A stretch of 14,638 nucleotides of DNA from the NCBI GenBank assembly GCA_903827085.1, contig CAIKHC010000069.1, forward strand, positions 1 through 14,638. The letters are read 5' to 3'. Positions 1 to 7,371 of the stretch are shown piece by piece. Origin of the DNA: an uncultured Candidatus Nemicrothrix sp. (lineage in GTDB: Bacteria; Actinomycetota; Acidimicrobiia; Acidimicrobiales; Acidimicrobilacustridaceae). The notes below the pieces were generated by a model. That model worked only from the letters and a program-made list of their open reading frames with translations, ran no database searches and was not told where the DNA came from. The translations under genes and the position numbers were made by a program. Positions within the stretch are counted from its first letter, which is position 1, and each line of letters begins with the position of its first letter.

Positions 1-195
1 CACGAAGAGTGTCCGGTATCCAAACTGGGAACCCGCCGAGGCATAGGTAGCGATACCGCCTGCGTCGTTGCCCGCGTTGGCAGCGATAAGTCCGGGGCCA
101 AGAACTGCGAGCCACACCATCCAGCGTCGACGCCGCTTGGGCGCGGGGGGTCGCGCTCCAGTCGACTTCGCGGGGTCGTTGATCGGCTCGGTCAT
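1..195 (-). CDS. Nramp-family divalent metal transporter, N-terminal part (NRMT-like), runs off the window edge
   Basis: Only the first 65 residues are visible, read from the ATG at 195 towards base 1. After a basic cytoplasmic tail (about residues 1-27) comes the Nramp first helix, LGPGLIAAN followed by AGNDAGGIATY and AGSQFGY. This matches the family pattern in which the motif Asp-Pro-Gly-Asn binds the metal in an unwound helix. Here that motif reads D44-A45-G46-G47, so the Asp is kept while the Pro and the metal-ligating Asn are replaced. Loss of that Asn is what I recall for Nramp-related magnesium transporters (NRMTs), as opposed to Mn/Fe transporters. The gene starts 11 bases after the stop of the MgtE-domain gene, so the two are probably one operon. 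The family call is firm. Mg2+ as substrate is inference from this motif and the neighbour. Confidence 0.82.
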   Translation of the reverse strand, partial: MTEPINDPAKSTGARPPAPKRRRRWMVWLAVLGPGLIAANAGNDAGGIATYASAGSQFGYRTLFV

Positions 196-206
196 GACAA
201 CTCAGC

Positions 207-1541
207 TCAGGCGAGCAATCGCGTGAAGGGTCGGCGGTTGGACTCGTGCTGCGGAATAAGCGCATCGACAACATCGTCAGCGAGAATTCGACCGATTGGG
301 CGGGTTTGCTCATCGACAACAACGATCGATGATCCGCGATTCTCTACAAACGACTCGATGACGTCTTCGATGGGCGCCTCAACGGTGACAGTCACTGGCC
401 ATGGCGATCCGATAAGCGAACGAAGCGTGTCGTCGGGGCTCGCCATGAAGAGGTCGATCATCAAGATGTCATCGAGCAGTGTTCCGTCACCGTCGAGAAC
501 CAGAACGGACTCGAGTCGGGCAATGTCTTCTGCTTCTTCAAGGCGCTGACGAGCTTCGGCAACGGTGAGATCGGCGTCGAACATAAACAGCGCAGTGGTC
601 ATGAGACCGCCCGCTGTTTCTTCGTCGTAACCCACCAACCGAACCAACACTTCGGCGTCTTCCTTGTCCATCACCGCCAAAAGTTCATTGCGGGTTTCGT
701 CGTCGAGATCTCGAAGTGCCTCGGCCGCCTCGTCGGGCTCCATCTCGGCCAGCAACGACGCCGCCTGTTCTGGATCGGCATCTCGAAGAAGCACCGAGAG
801 TTCATCGGGCTCCATTTCCTCAAGTGCATCGGCAGCCGTCTCGGCATCGAGAGCAGCGAGAAGTTCCTGACGCTGCGATCGACCGAGTTCTTCGAGAAGG
901 TCAGCGAGTTCGCCAGGACGAAGTCGGCGGAGCTCGCTGTTCGCACGACTCAAGCGCACCGGTTCACCGGGATCGGAGAACGGTTGAATCGCGGCCCAGT
1001 CGATGACCCGATCGGGATGGGGACGCACTCGCCAGCGCGCCGGACCAAGGCGACGTACCAAGGTGGAGAACCCAACGTCGGCTCCCACCAACCGGTAGCC
1101 GCCACCAACACGAGCAAGGAACAGATCGGCAGCACGAAAAACGCGCACACCGTCGACATCGACCATCTGATGGTCAATCACATCGTCGACAAGTTTCACT
1201 TCGTTGTCACGTCGAGCAAAATCGCGAAGATCCACCTTTGCTGAACGCAGCACAATGCGGCGTTGTTCAAGTTCGCCGATCTTGTCGGCTGATACCCACG
1301 TGAGCTGACGACCAACGCGAACAACAAGCCCGGTGAGCGGCGGATACGGCTCGCCTTCCCAACGAACAACGAGATCTACAAGTCGCCCCACTTCGATGCC
1401 AGAAGAATGCACGACTGGCGCGCCAGTGAGTCCCGACACAGAGAGAAGGGACTCGGCAACTGCCTCAAGGGCGAGAAGGCGCTTTGTTCGTTGCTTGCGG
1501 CGCTGCGCTATGGCACGCGGGGCATTGAGTGTCTGCGGCAT
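207..1541 (-). CDS. Soluble PRC-barrel / MgtE N-domain / CBS-pair protein, probable Mg2+-sensing partner of the Nramp permease
   Basis: This 444-residue protein has no membrane helix. Residues about 34-190 look like two PRC-barrel-like beta domains (for example GIEVGRLVDLVVRW and DHQMVDVDGVRVFRAADL). Residues about 203-305 are the helical MgtE N-domain, with the acidic repeats EEMEPDEL and AEMEPDEAAEAL and the tail YDEETAGGLMTT. Residues about 312-430 form a CBS pair ending in SSIVVVDEQTRPIGRI. In true MgtE channels these cytosolic domains bind Mg2+ and gate a membrane domain. That membrane domain is missing here, and the next gene is an Nramp permease. The ATG at 1541 has a good ribosome binding site, GGAG six bases upstream. 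A sensory or gating role for the downstream permease is inferred from domain content and adjacency. Confidence 0.85.
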   Translation of the reverse strand: MPQTLNAPRAIAQRRKQRTKRLLALEAVAESLLSVSGLTGAPVVHSSGIEVGRLVDLVVRWEGEPYPPLTGLVVRVGRQLTWVSADKIGELEQRRIVLRSAKVDLRDFARRDNEVKLVDDVIDHQMVDVDGVRVFRAADLFLARVGGGYRLVGADVGFSTLVRRLGPARWRVRPHPDRVIDWAAIQPFSDPGEPVRLSRANSELRRLRPGELADLLEELGRSQRQELLAALDAETAADALEEMEPDELSVLLRDADPEQAASLLAEMEPDEAAEALRDLDDETRNELLAVMDKEDAEVLVRLVGYDEETAGGLMTTALFMFDADLTVAEARQRLEEAEDIARLESVLVLDGDGTLLDDILMIDLFMASPDDTLRSLIGSPWPVTVTVEAPIEDVIESFVENRGSSIVVVDEQTRPIGRILADDVVDALIPQHESNRRPFTRLLA

Positions 1542-1555
1542 GACGATCTCCGGGA

Positions 1556-1586
1556 GTGGGAAGTGGACGGACTACGCCATCCCCAC
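1556..1586 (-). promoter_or_regulatory. Candidate hairpin just upstream of the MgtE-domain gene
   Basis: On the minus strand GTGGGGA (1586-1580) can pair with TTCCCAC (1562-1556), giving seven pairs including one G-U around a 17-base loop. It sits between the leader ORF stop and the ribosome binding site of the MgtE-domain gene, where a structure could affect translation or read-through. No T-run follows. The pairing is visible, the function is inferred, and it could be chance in GC-rich DNA. Confidence 0.3.
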
Positions 1587-1613
1587 CTCACGGTCCGCGG
1601 CATACGTGGACTA

Positions 1614-1679
1614 CTAGAGAGAAATAGAGAAGGCGACACACGACGGAAAGCGCGTACTTGGGGGCTCGCTAGCTGGCAT
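1614..1679 (-). CDS. 21-residue leader peptide ORF upstream of the Mg/Nramp operon
   Basis: An ATG at 1679 opens a 21-codon frame beginning MPASEPPSTRF and ending at a TAG at 1616-1614. It is preceded by GGAGGTGA (1692-1685), a perfect eight-base complement to the 16S rRNA tail at a five-base spacing and the best Shine-Dalgarno sequence I see in this window. It lies 72 bases upstream of the MgtE-domain gene on the same strand. Residues 5-7 are Glu-Pro-Pro. Acidic-proline runs near the N terminus destabilise translating ribosomes at low Mg2+, as described for the MgtL leader of enterobacterial mgtA. No homology to MgtL is evident, and the peptide itself is not a recognised family. A conventional small protein is possible, but the context favours a regulatory leader. 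Confidence 0.6.
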   Translation of the reverse strand: MPASEPPSTRFPSCVAFSISL

Positions 1680-1734
1680 GTGGGTCACCTCCTCGAGACA
1701 TCTACGCCGACTATTCGTCGACATCAGAGCCACC
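1660..1734 (-). promoter_or_regulatory. Structured 5' leader enclosing the leader-ORF start
   Basis: On the minus strand GGTGGCTC (1734-1727) can pair with GAGCCCCC (1667-1660) at seven of eight positions. Inside it, GTCGAC (1722-1717) and GTCGGC (1711-1706) form a six-pair hairpin with a five-base loop. The outer stem encloses the Shine-Dalgarno and ATG of the leader ORF, and its 3' strand is the Glu-Pro-Pro codons of that ORF. Ribosome passage or drop-off there would open or keep the stem. This suggests an attenuation or riboswitch-like switch. I could not match it to the M-box consensus from memory. The rest of the 1542-1834 gap shows no other gene I can support. Confidence 0.4.
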
Positions 1735-1822
1735 TTTCTACCATCTGAGGCCCGAAAGTTCCCCATTCGATTTCCCAGGCAGCATGAATTCGCCTGTCGT
1801 TCACGCCTCGTTCCCTGTCGGG

Positions 1823-1828
1823 CAGGAT
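1823..1828 (+). promoter_or_regulatory. Candidate -10 box for leaderless yaaA transcript
   Basis: CAGGAT lies six bases before the ATG at 1835, which would put the transcription start at the A of the start codon. A TTCACG at 1800-1805, 17 bases upstream, is a passable -35. The box deviates from TAnnnT at its first base, so this is the weakest of the leaderless set. Confidence 0.35.
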
Positions 1829-1834
1829 GGAGAG

Positions 1835-2659
1835 ATGGCGACTGCACCAGTGATCCTGCTCCCCCCGTCCGAAGGTAAAGCCGAAGGCGGATCAGGCCAA
1901 CAGCTTCGAATCGCCAATCTTTCGTTCTCGCAACTTGAAGAACATCGCACAACCCTTCGTGCAGCACTCGGCGCGGCGATGAAGGGCAAAGAAGCCACGC
2001 GTGCAAAATTGCTCGGCGTAAAGGACAAAGCACTCGCGGCTGCGACGAGCGCAAATCTTGATGTGCTGACATCGCCCACGATGCCGGCGATCGAGCGCTA
2101 CACCGGTGTGCTTTATGACGCGCTCGATGTCAGTTCGCTTTCAACTCGAGATCGGAAGCGACTCAACAAGCAGGTCTTGATCTTTAGTGGACTATGGGGA
2201 GTCGTCCGACCCGACGACATGATCCCGGATTACAAGCTGAAGATGGGAGCAACAGTTGCACCTGTCGGAAAGTTGTCGACATGGTGGCGCGAACCGCTCA
2301 CCACTGCGTTGGCATCAACAGTGAACGGCACTGTGGTGTGGAACTTGTTGCCCAAGGAGCACGACAATGCATGGGCTCCGCTCTCTTCCGCTCACACCGC
2401 AACAACTCCAAGTGCAGTCTTCTCAGTGAAGTTCCTCGATGAAGGCAAAGCAGTCAAAGACGAGCGCAGTTTCACGACGGTCAACCACTGGAACAAGTTG
2501 CTGAAGGGAGCGCTTGTTCGATACATCCTTGAAACCGGCGCCGATGATCCCAAGGCCCTTGCGAAGTTTCGCCACCCGGAGGGCTACCGCTATGACCGGA
2601 GCCTCACAGAGACAACGCCAGCTGGAACCGTCGTGAGCATGGTGCGACCAGCGCGCTGA
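1835..2659 (+). CDS. yaaA: Peroxide stress protein YaaA (DUF328/UPF0246)
   Basis: The 274-residue product carries the family signature from its N terminus: ILLPPSEGK at residues 7-15, YTGVLYDAL mid-protein, then SGLWGVVRPDDMIPDYKLKMG, NLLPKEHDNAW and VKFLDEGK. The length fits the E. coli protein (about 258 residues). YaaA lowers free iron and so Fenton damage during H2O2 stress, and it binds DNA; the exact chemistry is not settled. An in-frame ATG at 1784 would add 17 residues, but the family begins right before ILLPPSEGK, so the ATG at 1835 is preferred. There is no well-spaced Shine-Dalgarno, which fits leaderless translation. The copper genes follow 33 bases later on the same strand. Confidence 0.93.
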   Translation: MATAPVILLPPSEGKAEGGSGQQLRIANLSFSQLEEHRTTLRAALGAAMKGKEATRAKLLGVKDKALAAATSANLDVLTSPTMPAIERYTGVLYDALDVSSLSTRDRKRLNKQVLIFSGLWGVVRPDDMIPDYKLKMGATVAPVGKLSTWWREPLTTALASTVNGTVVWNLLPKEHDNAWAPLSSAHTATTPSAVFSVKFLDEGKAVKDERSFTTVNHWNKLLKGALVRYILETGADDPKALAKFRHPEGYRYDRSLTETTPAGTVVSMVRPAR

Positions 2660-2680
2660 GCCGTAACACTGAGTCGGCCG

Positions 2681-2686
2681 TATCGT
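2681..2686 (+). promoter_or_regulatory. Candidate -10 box for leaderless copA transcript
   Basis: TATCGT (TAnnnT type) is followed by exactly six bases and then the copA ATG at 2693, so transcription would start at the start codon. No convincing -35 or operator palindrome for a copper regulator is visible around it. Confidence 0.45.
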
Positions 2687-2692
2687 AGGGAG

Positions 2693-4975
2693 ATGGGCAG
2701 TCCGACAAACGCATCGCCGCTTGAACGCCTCGATCTTCCGATCGAGGGAATGACTTGTGCGGCATGCGCGACTCGAATCGGCAAAGGCCTGAACAAGATT
2801 GCCGGAGTTTCTCAAGCCGATGTGAATCTTGCTGCCGCGCGAGCCACTGTGCACTTCGATCCCGCGGTCACGAATCGAGCCGAATTTGCAGGGAAGATCG
2901 AGTCGCTCGGGTATCGCGTTCCCGAAGTTGATCGCCGCGACGAGGCCGAGGCGGAGTACGCCCACACTCTCGGAATTCGCCTGCTTGTTGCAGTAGTTCT
3001 CACTGTGCCAACCGTGGCCATCTCAATGGTGCCGCCGTTGATGTTCACCAACTGGCAGTGGGTTGCCTTCGCTCTCAGCACCCCCGTTGTGTTTTATTGC
3101 GGTTGGGCATTCCACAGAGCAGCTTTTGTCAACCTTCGGCATCGCACCGCAACCATGGACACGCTGGTTTCGATGGGAACACTCGCCGCATGGGCGTGGT
3201 CAACCGTTGCGTTGTTCTTCTTAAATGCGGCCGACGAAACCTCAGACTCAATGGGCGGCATGGCGGGGATGTCTTCTAGTGGCGACACCGCGCATGTGTA
3301 TTTCGAAACTGCGGGCGTCATCATCACCCTGATCCTTTTAGGCAAGTGGTTCGAAGCGCGAGCACGTCGGCGTTCCGGCGACGCGTTGCGCAAACTTGCG
3401 GAACTCGGCGTGAAAACTGCACGTCTCGAAGACGGGACCGAAATTCCGCTCGAGGAACTTGTTGTTGGCGTTCGGTTTGTTGTGCGGCCCGGCGAGAAGG
3501 TCGCCACCGATGGAACCGTGGTCGAGGGCCATTCCGCTATCGACATGTCGATGATCACGGGCGAACCAGTGCCAGTTGAAGTTGGCCCTGGCGACGATGT
3601 TGTCGGCGCAACAGTGAATGCCAACGGCCACCTTGTTGTCGAAGCAACCCGAATCGGTAATGACACCGCACTCGCCCAAATCGTGCAGCTTGTTGAAGAC
3701 GCTCAAGGTTCCCGAGCTCCGATTCAACGCCTCGCCGATCGCGTTGCCGGAGTCTTTGTGCCGATCGTGTTTGCTATTGCGATCGCCACCATCATCGGAT
3801 GGACAGTGACCGGGAACTCCGTACAAGACACATTCTCTGCTGCGGTTGCCGTTCTCATTATCGCTTGCCCTTGCGCACTCGGACTCGCAACACCAACCGC
3901 GATCATGGTGGGCACCGGACGCGGCGCACAGTTGGGCATCATCATCAAGGGCGGCGAGGTTCTCGAACAAACACGACGCGTCGACGTCGCGGTGCTCGAC
4001 AAAACCGGCACGCTCACCGAAGGCCGTATGGAATTGGTCGACGTCATCACGAGCGCCAGAACAAATGCTGACGCTGCGCTCTGGCTGGCAGCAGCAGTCG
4101 AAGCTCGTTCAGAACACCCGATTGCTGCGGCGATCGTGGCTGGCGCTGACGTACGCAAACCCGGCGACGCCATGGCGGCCACTGTGCGTGGATTCGAGAA
4201 TCTTCCTGGCCGAGGAGTAACAGCAAGCGTTACGTCTGATTCAGGAATCACGAGGAATGTCGGCGTTGGTCGTTCTTCGTTGTTCATCACGATCGATTCC
4301 AAACTTGACCAAGCCCGCATCGACGCCGAGAGCGCGGGTCGAACTGCGGTCATCGCTGGTTGGGCCGATCATGACGGCGATCCGCTTACCGCTCATGCAG
4401 TTCTTGTTGTCGCCGATCGACTCAAACCAACCAGTGCCGAAGCCGTTGCCGATTTTCACTCGCTCGGACTCGAAGTCGTGCTGCTTACCGGCGACAACCG
4501 GCGCACCGCTGAAACAATTGGTGCCGAAGTTGGCGTCGACCGCGTCGTCTCCGAGGTGCTCCCCGCCGACAAAGTCGCCGAAGTTCGTCGGCTACAGGAA
4601 CAGGGCCACATCGTGGCAATGGTTGGCGATGGCATCAATGACGCTCCCGCGCTTGCGCAAGCCGATCTCGGCATCGCAATCGGAACTGGCGCCGATGTCG
4701 CAATCGAAGCCAGCGATCTCACGATCGTGAGCGGCGATCTCCGCGCTGCAGCCGATGCCATCGCACTTTCTCGACGCACGCTGGCAACGATTAAAGGGAA
4801 CCTCTTCTGGGCCTTTGCCTACAACGTGGCGGCGATTCCACTCGCTGCATTCGGAGTGTTGAATCCAATGATTGCCGCCGGAACGATGGGCTTCTCTTCA
4901 GTCTTCGTCGTCACCAATTCACTTCGCCTGCGTAGATTCAAAGGTGTTCGCCGCCACTCCCCCACAAAGGACTGA
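2693..4975 (+). CDS. copA: Copper-exporting P1B-type ATPase CopA
   Basis: This 760-residue ATPase has all the family marks in order. There is one N-terminal heavy-metal domain with GMTCAAC (C22, C25). A Met/His-containing loop between helices carries M187, M190, M193 and H201. The actuator TGE is at 289-291 and the membrane CPC at 392-394. The phosphorylation motif DKTGT begins at D436, SEHPIA contains H475-P476, and the hinge GDGINDAP is at 645-652. The last helices carry Y710-N711 and M732-S735-S736, which with CPC define the Cu(I) sites of the PIB-1 subgroup. It uses ATP to pump Cu(I) out of the cytoplasm. The stop is two bases from the start of the copper chaperone gene, so they are co-translated. 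No copper-sensing repressor gene is in this window. Confidence 0.96.
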   Translation: MGSPTNASPLERLDLPIEGMTCAACATRIGKGLNKIAGVSQADVNLAAARATVHFDPAVTNRAEFAGKIESLGYRVPEVDRRDEAEAEYAHTLGIRLLVAVVLTVPTVAISMVPPLMFTNWQWVAFALSTPVVFYCGWAFHRAAFVNLRHRTATMDTLVSMGTLAAWAWSTVALFFLNAADETSDSMGGMAGMSSSGDTAHVYFETAGVIITLILLGKWFEARARRRSGDALRKLAELGVKTARLEDGTEIPLEELVVGVRFVVRPGEKVATDGTVVEGHSAIDMSMITGEPVPVEVGPGDDVVGATVNANGHLVVEATRIGNDTALAQIVQLVEDAQGSRAPIQRLADRVAGVFVPIVFAIAIATIIGWTVTGNSVQDTFSAAVAVLIIACPCALGLATPTAIMVGTGRGAQLGIIIKGGEVLEQTRRVDVAVLDKTGTLTEGRMELVDVITSARTNADAALWLAAAVEARSEHPIAAAIVAGADVRKPGDAMAATVRGFENLPGRGVTASVTSDSGITRNVGVGRSSLFITIDSKLDQARIDAESAGRTAVIAGWADHDGDPLTAHAVLVVADRLKPTSAEAVADFHSLGLEVVLLTGDNRRTAETIGAEVGVDRVVSEVLPADKVAEVRRLQEQGHIVAMVGDGINDAPALAQADLGIAIGTGADVAIEASDLTIVSGDLRAAADAIALSRRTLATIKGNLFWAFAYNVAAIPLAAFGVLNPMIAAGTMGFSSVFVVTNSLRLRRFKGVRRHSPTKD

Positions 4976-4977
4976 AC

Positions 4978-5184
4978 ATGACAACCCGTACCTATTCGGT
5001 TCCTGGCATCTCTTGCGGCCATTGCAAGAACGCGATTGAAGGAGAACTCACACCTCTCGAAGGCGTCGAAAGCGCACTTGTCGACATTGACGCAAAGACC
5101 GTCACCGTTGTTGGCGAAATCACCGAAGCCGATGTACGAGCCGCAGTCGATGAAGCTGGCTACGAAGTCGCTTCAGCGAACTAA
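4978..5184 (+). CDS. copZ: Copper chaperone CopZ (heavy-metal-associated domain protein)
   Basis: This 68-residue single HMA domain has the metal-binding loop GISCGHCKNAIE, with cysteines at 13 and 16, followed by the usual beta-alpha-beta pattern and a C-terminal EAGYEV. Such proteins bind Cu(I) in the cytosol and pass it to the N-terminal domain or membrane site of CopA. The gene starts two bases after the copA stop, with AAAGGA about six bases upstream of the ATG inside the end of copA. It is thus the second gene of a copA-copZ operon. The 14 bases to the convergent photolyase stop contain no strong terminator, only a five-pair hairpin without a T-run. Confidence 0.94.
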   Translation: MTTRTYSVPGISCGHCKNAIEGELTPLEGVESALVDIDAKTVTVVGEITEADVRAAVDEAGYEVASAN

Positions 5185-5198
5185 GTCCGTTCTCGCGG

Positions 5199-6692
5199 TT
5201 AGAGGGAACCGTCGATAAGGCGAGCCCGTACTTCCACTGCTCGTTCTCTCACTGCGTCAAGGTCTTTGAGCTTGCGCATAGAACCCAATTGGTTTCCGAG
5301 TCGGTGATTCGACCGAAGTTCTGGTTCGTTTCTCGCAAGGAAGTCCCAATAGAGCGTCGTGAACGGACACGCGTGTTCACCGATTCGCTTCTTCGGGTCA
5401 TAGCGACAGTCACCACAGTGATCGCTCATCTTGTTGATGTACGCGCCACCCGAGGCATAGGGCTTCGTTGACATCCGCCCGCCATCGGCATACAGCGCCA
5501 TACCAATCACATTCGGCAGCATCACCCATTCGGCGCCATCGATGAACGACTTCCACATCCAGTCCACGAGCGCGCCAGGACGCACGCCGGAAGTGAGAGA
5601 GAGATTGCCCAAAACCATCAAACGTTCAATGTGATGCGCCCAAGCGCGGTCATCGATTGCCTTCACCGTGTGCGAGATGCAGGCCATATCCGTTTCGCCA
5701 CCCGTGAACGCTGCAGGCAGCGGACTTTCCGCTTCAAGAACGTTGAGTTCTCGGTACTCGGGCATCCAGAGCCAGTAAAGACCCCACACGTACTCACGCC
5801 AGCCAATGATCTGGCGGATGAAGCCCTCCGCCGACGCAATCGGGATGCGCCCTTCATTGAACGCCGCATGCGCAGCGTCGACAACTTCGCGCGGATGAAG
5901 CAAACCGATGTTGAGATACGGACTCAACGTCGAATGAGCGAGTTTCCATTCCGACGCCATCACCGCGTCTTCATGCGGCCCAAACAGTGGCAGGACCTCG
6001 TCAACAAACTGATGGAGCCGAGCCAGCGCGCCAGCACGAGTCGTTGCCCACAATCCATCGAATGACGAGCCGAACGCTTCGGGTGCACGGCGCGCAATAT
6101 CGGCGATGACGCGCGCATCGGTCGCATCAAGCGAATCGATGATCGGCGCCGGCCATGCGCGGCCATCTTTCGGCGGCGGCTCTCGATTTTCAGCGTCGTA
6201 GTTCCAGGTCCCGCCAACAGGCTTCTTGCCATCCATGAGGATGTTCAGCCGTTGGCGTTGCCACCGATAGAAATCCTCCATTTTGAGATTCGAACGGTCT
6301 CCCGCCCACGCTGCGAACTCTTGCGCGCTGCAGAGGAACTGATCGTTGTCGATCACCTCGACATCAAGCTCTTGCAAAAGCGCGAGTCCGTCAAACGACA
6401 TCGGTGACATCGCTCGCAGACGTTCCGGCTTGAACTCCGCCTGGTGTGCGATGACCCCGGCTCGCATCGACGACGCGCGCCTGTAGTCAACAGCAAATCC
6501 TTCGGCCTTAAGTTCCTCGGCGAACCTTCGCATCGACGCAAGCACGAAATGAAGTCGCTGACGATGCCAACGACCTGATCCGAGTTTCGAATCGCTCTCG
6601 ACCAACAGCACGCGCACTTCGCCCGGGCGACAGCCAGCGAGAGCGCCAGTGTCGCGTCGTAGTTGATCACCCAGAATCCAGACCGTATCCAC
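5199..6692 (-). CDS. Iron-sulfur bacterial cryptochrome/photolyase (FeS-BCP, PhrB-like)
   Basis: The 497-residue protein begins TVWILGDQL, the start of the photolyase-related family, and carries SFIDGAEWVMLPNVIGM and GGRMSTKPYASGGAYI in the C-terminal FAD-binding half. Cysteines at 338, 426, 429 and 442 (in MACIS, HCGDC and HACPF) have spacings of 88, 3 and 13. These equal the spacings of the four [4Fe-4S] ligands I recall for Agrobacterium PhrB (350, 438, 441, 454). Members are light-driven (6-4) photolyases or light sensors using FAD and a lumazine antenna. The start is GTG at 6692, six bases after a TAGGTT box, so it may be leaderless. It follows the TrmH gene by 20 bases. I cannot tell repair from signalling by sequence. 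Confidence 0.92.
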   Translation of the reverse strand: MDTVWILGDQLRRDTGALAGCRPGEVRVLLVESDSKLGSGRWHRQRLHFVLASMRRFAEELKAEGFAVDYRRASSMRAGVIAHQAEFKPERLRAMSPMSFDGLALLQELDVEVIDNDQFLCSAQEFAAWAGDRSNLKMEDFYRWQRQRLNILMDGKKPVGGTWNYDAENREPPPKDGRAWPAPIIDSLDATDARVIADIARRAPEAFGSSFDGLWATTRAGALARLHQFVDEVLPLFGPHEDAVMASEWKLAHSTLSPYLNIGLLHPREVVDAAHAAFNEGRIPIASAEGFIRQIIGWREYVWGLYWLWMPEYRELNVLEAESPLPAAFTGGETDMACISHTVKAIDDRAWAHHIERLMVLGNLSLTSGVRPGALVDWMWKSFIDGAEWVMLPNVIGMALYADGGRMSTKPYASGGAYINKMSDHCGDCRYDPKKRIGEHACPFTTLYWDFLARNEPELRSNHRLGNQLGSMRKLKDLDAVRERAVEVRARLIDGSL

Positions 6693-6698
6693 GGCAGG

Positions 6699-6704
6699 AA
6701 CCTA
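6699..6704 (-). promoter_or_regulatory. Candidate -10 box for leaderless photolyase transcript
   Basis: On the minus strand TAGGTT is followed by CCTGCC and then the GTG start at 6692, the same six-base geometry seen for copA, proC and the seven-helix gene. It suggests the photolyase has its own promoter despite lying 20 bases behind the TrmH gene. Confidence 0.45.
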
Positions 6705-6712
6705 GGCGCTTC

Positions 6713-7366
6713 TTATGGCGAAGGTGGAGCCGAGTGCTCGCGAATCCACGCGTGCATCGCTATACCCGCAGCGACGCCAACGTTGATCGAACGGGTTGAA
6801 CCGAACTGGGCAATTGAGCAGACCATCGACGACGCAGCGCACGCTTCTTCGCTGAGCCCCGGTCCTTCCTGACCAAAAATAAACATGGTGCGCTTGGGCA
6901 GCGACGCGGTTTCGATCGGGACGGCCCCGGGCATGATGTCGATACCAACGACCTGAAGATCGTTCTCGACTGACCATGAAATCAGCGCGTCAATATTTTC
7001 ATGATGATGCACGTGCATGTACTTGTCGGTCACCATTGCGCCGCGACGGTTCCACCGCTTCTTACCAACGATGTGAACACCCTCGGCGTTGAACGCATTC
7101 GCTGTGCGCACCACTGTTCCGATATTGAGATCATGCTGCCAGTTTTCGATAGCAACATGAAATGAATGTCGACGTGTGTCGAGGTCGGCGACGATTGCTT
7201 CGTGCGACCAGTAGCGATACGTGTCAGCCACATTTCGGCGGTCGCCGTGCTCAAGCAGTTCGGGATCAAATCGCGCGTCCGCAGGCCACGGAAGTGGATG
7301 CGGGCCGACCCCAACCTCGCGGTCCTCACGTTCGACGAACTCGTCGTCCGGTTGATCCTCAGTCAT
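6713..7366 (-). CDS. TrmH/SpoU-family RNA 2'-O-methyltransferase (SPOUT)
   Basis: The 217-residue protein has the three SPOUT motifs of the TrmH family: NIGTVVRTANAF (RNA/SAM-site Arg in motif 1), FIFGQEGPGLSEEA (motif 2) and STRSINVGVAAGIAMHAW (motif 3, the knotted SAM pocket). It should transfer a methyl group from SAM to a ribose 2'-OH in tRNA or rRNA; the exact target cannot be read from sequence. The frame is open upstream, but the ATG at 7366, five bases after the hemC stop, gives the natural start. Earlier codons would lie inside hemC. Its position last in the tetrapyrrole run, where many actinobacteria have hemD, shows co-transcription rather than shared function. Confidence 0.88.
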   Translation of the reverse strand: MTEDQPDDEFVEREDREVGVGPHPLPWPADARFDPELLEHGDRRNVADTYRYWSHEAIVADLDTRRHSFHVAIENWQHDLNIGTVVRTANAFNAEGVHIVGKKRWNRRGAMVTDKYMHVHHHENIDALISWSVENDLQVVGIDIMPGAVPIETASLPKRTMFIFGQEGPGLSEEACAASSMVCSIAQFGSTRSINVGVAAGIAMHAWIREHSAPPSP

Positions 7367-7371
7367 TGGCC

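Noticed and set aside
1660..1734. Classical M-box riboswitch
   Set aside because: Only a faint match to the conserved core is visible; the other conserved segments were not found by eye.
3094..3970. Long antisense frames inside copA (about 190-210 codons)
   Set aside because: They mirror copA codons in a GC-rich gene, lack start signals and give Ser/Thr/Arg-rich sequences with no recognisable motif.
5195..5212. Bidirectional terminator between copZ and the photolyase gene
   Set aside because: The stem CGGTT/AACCG has five pairs with no T-run on either side, too weak to call.
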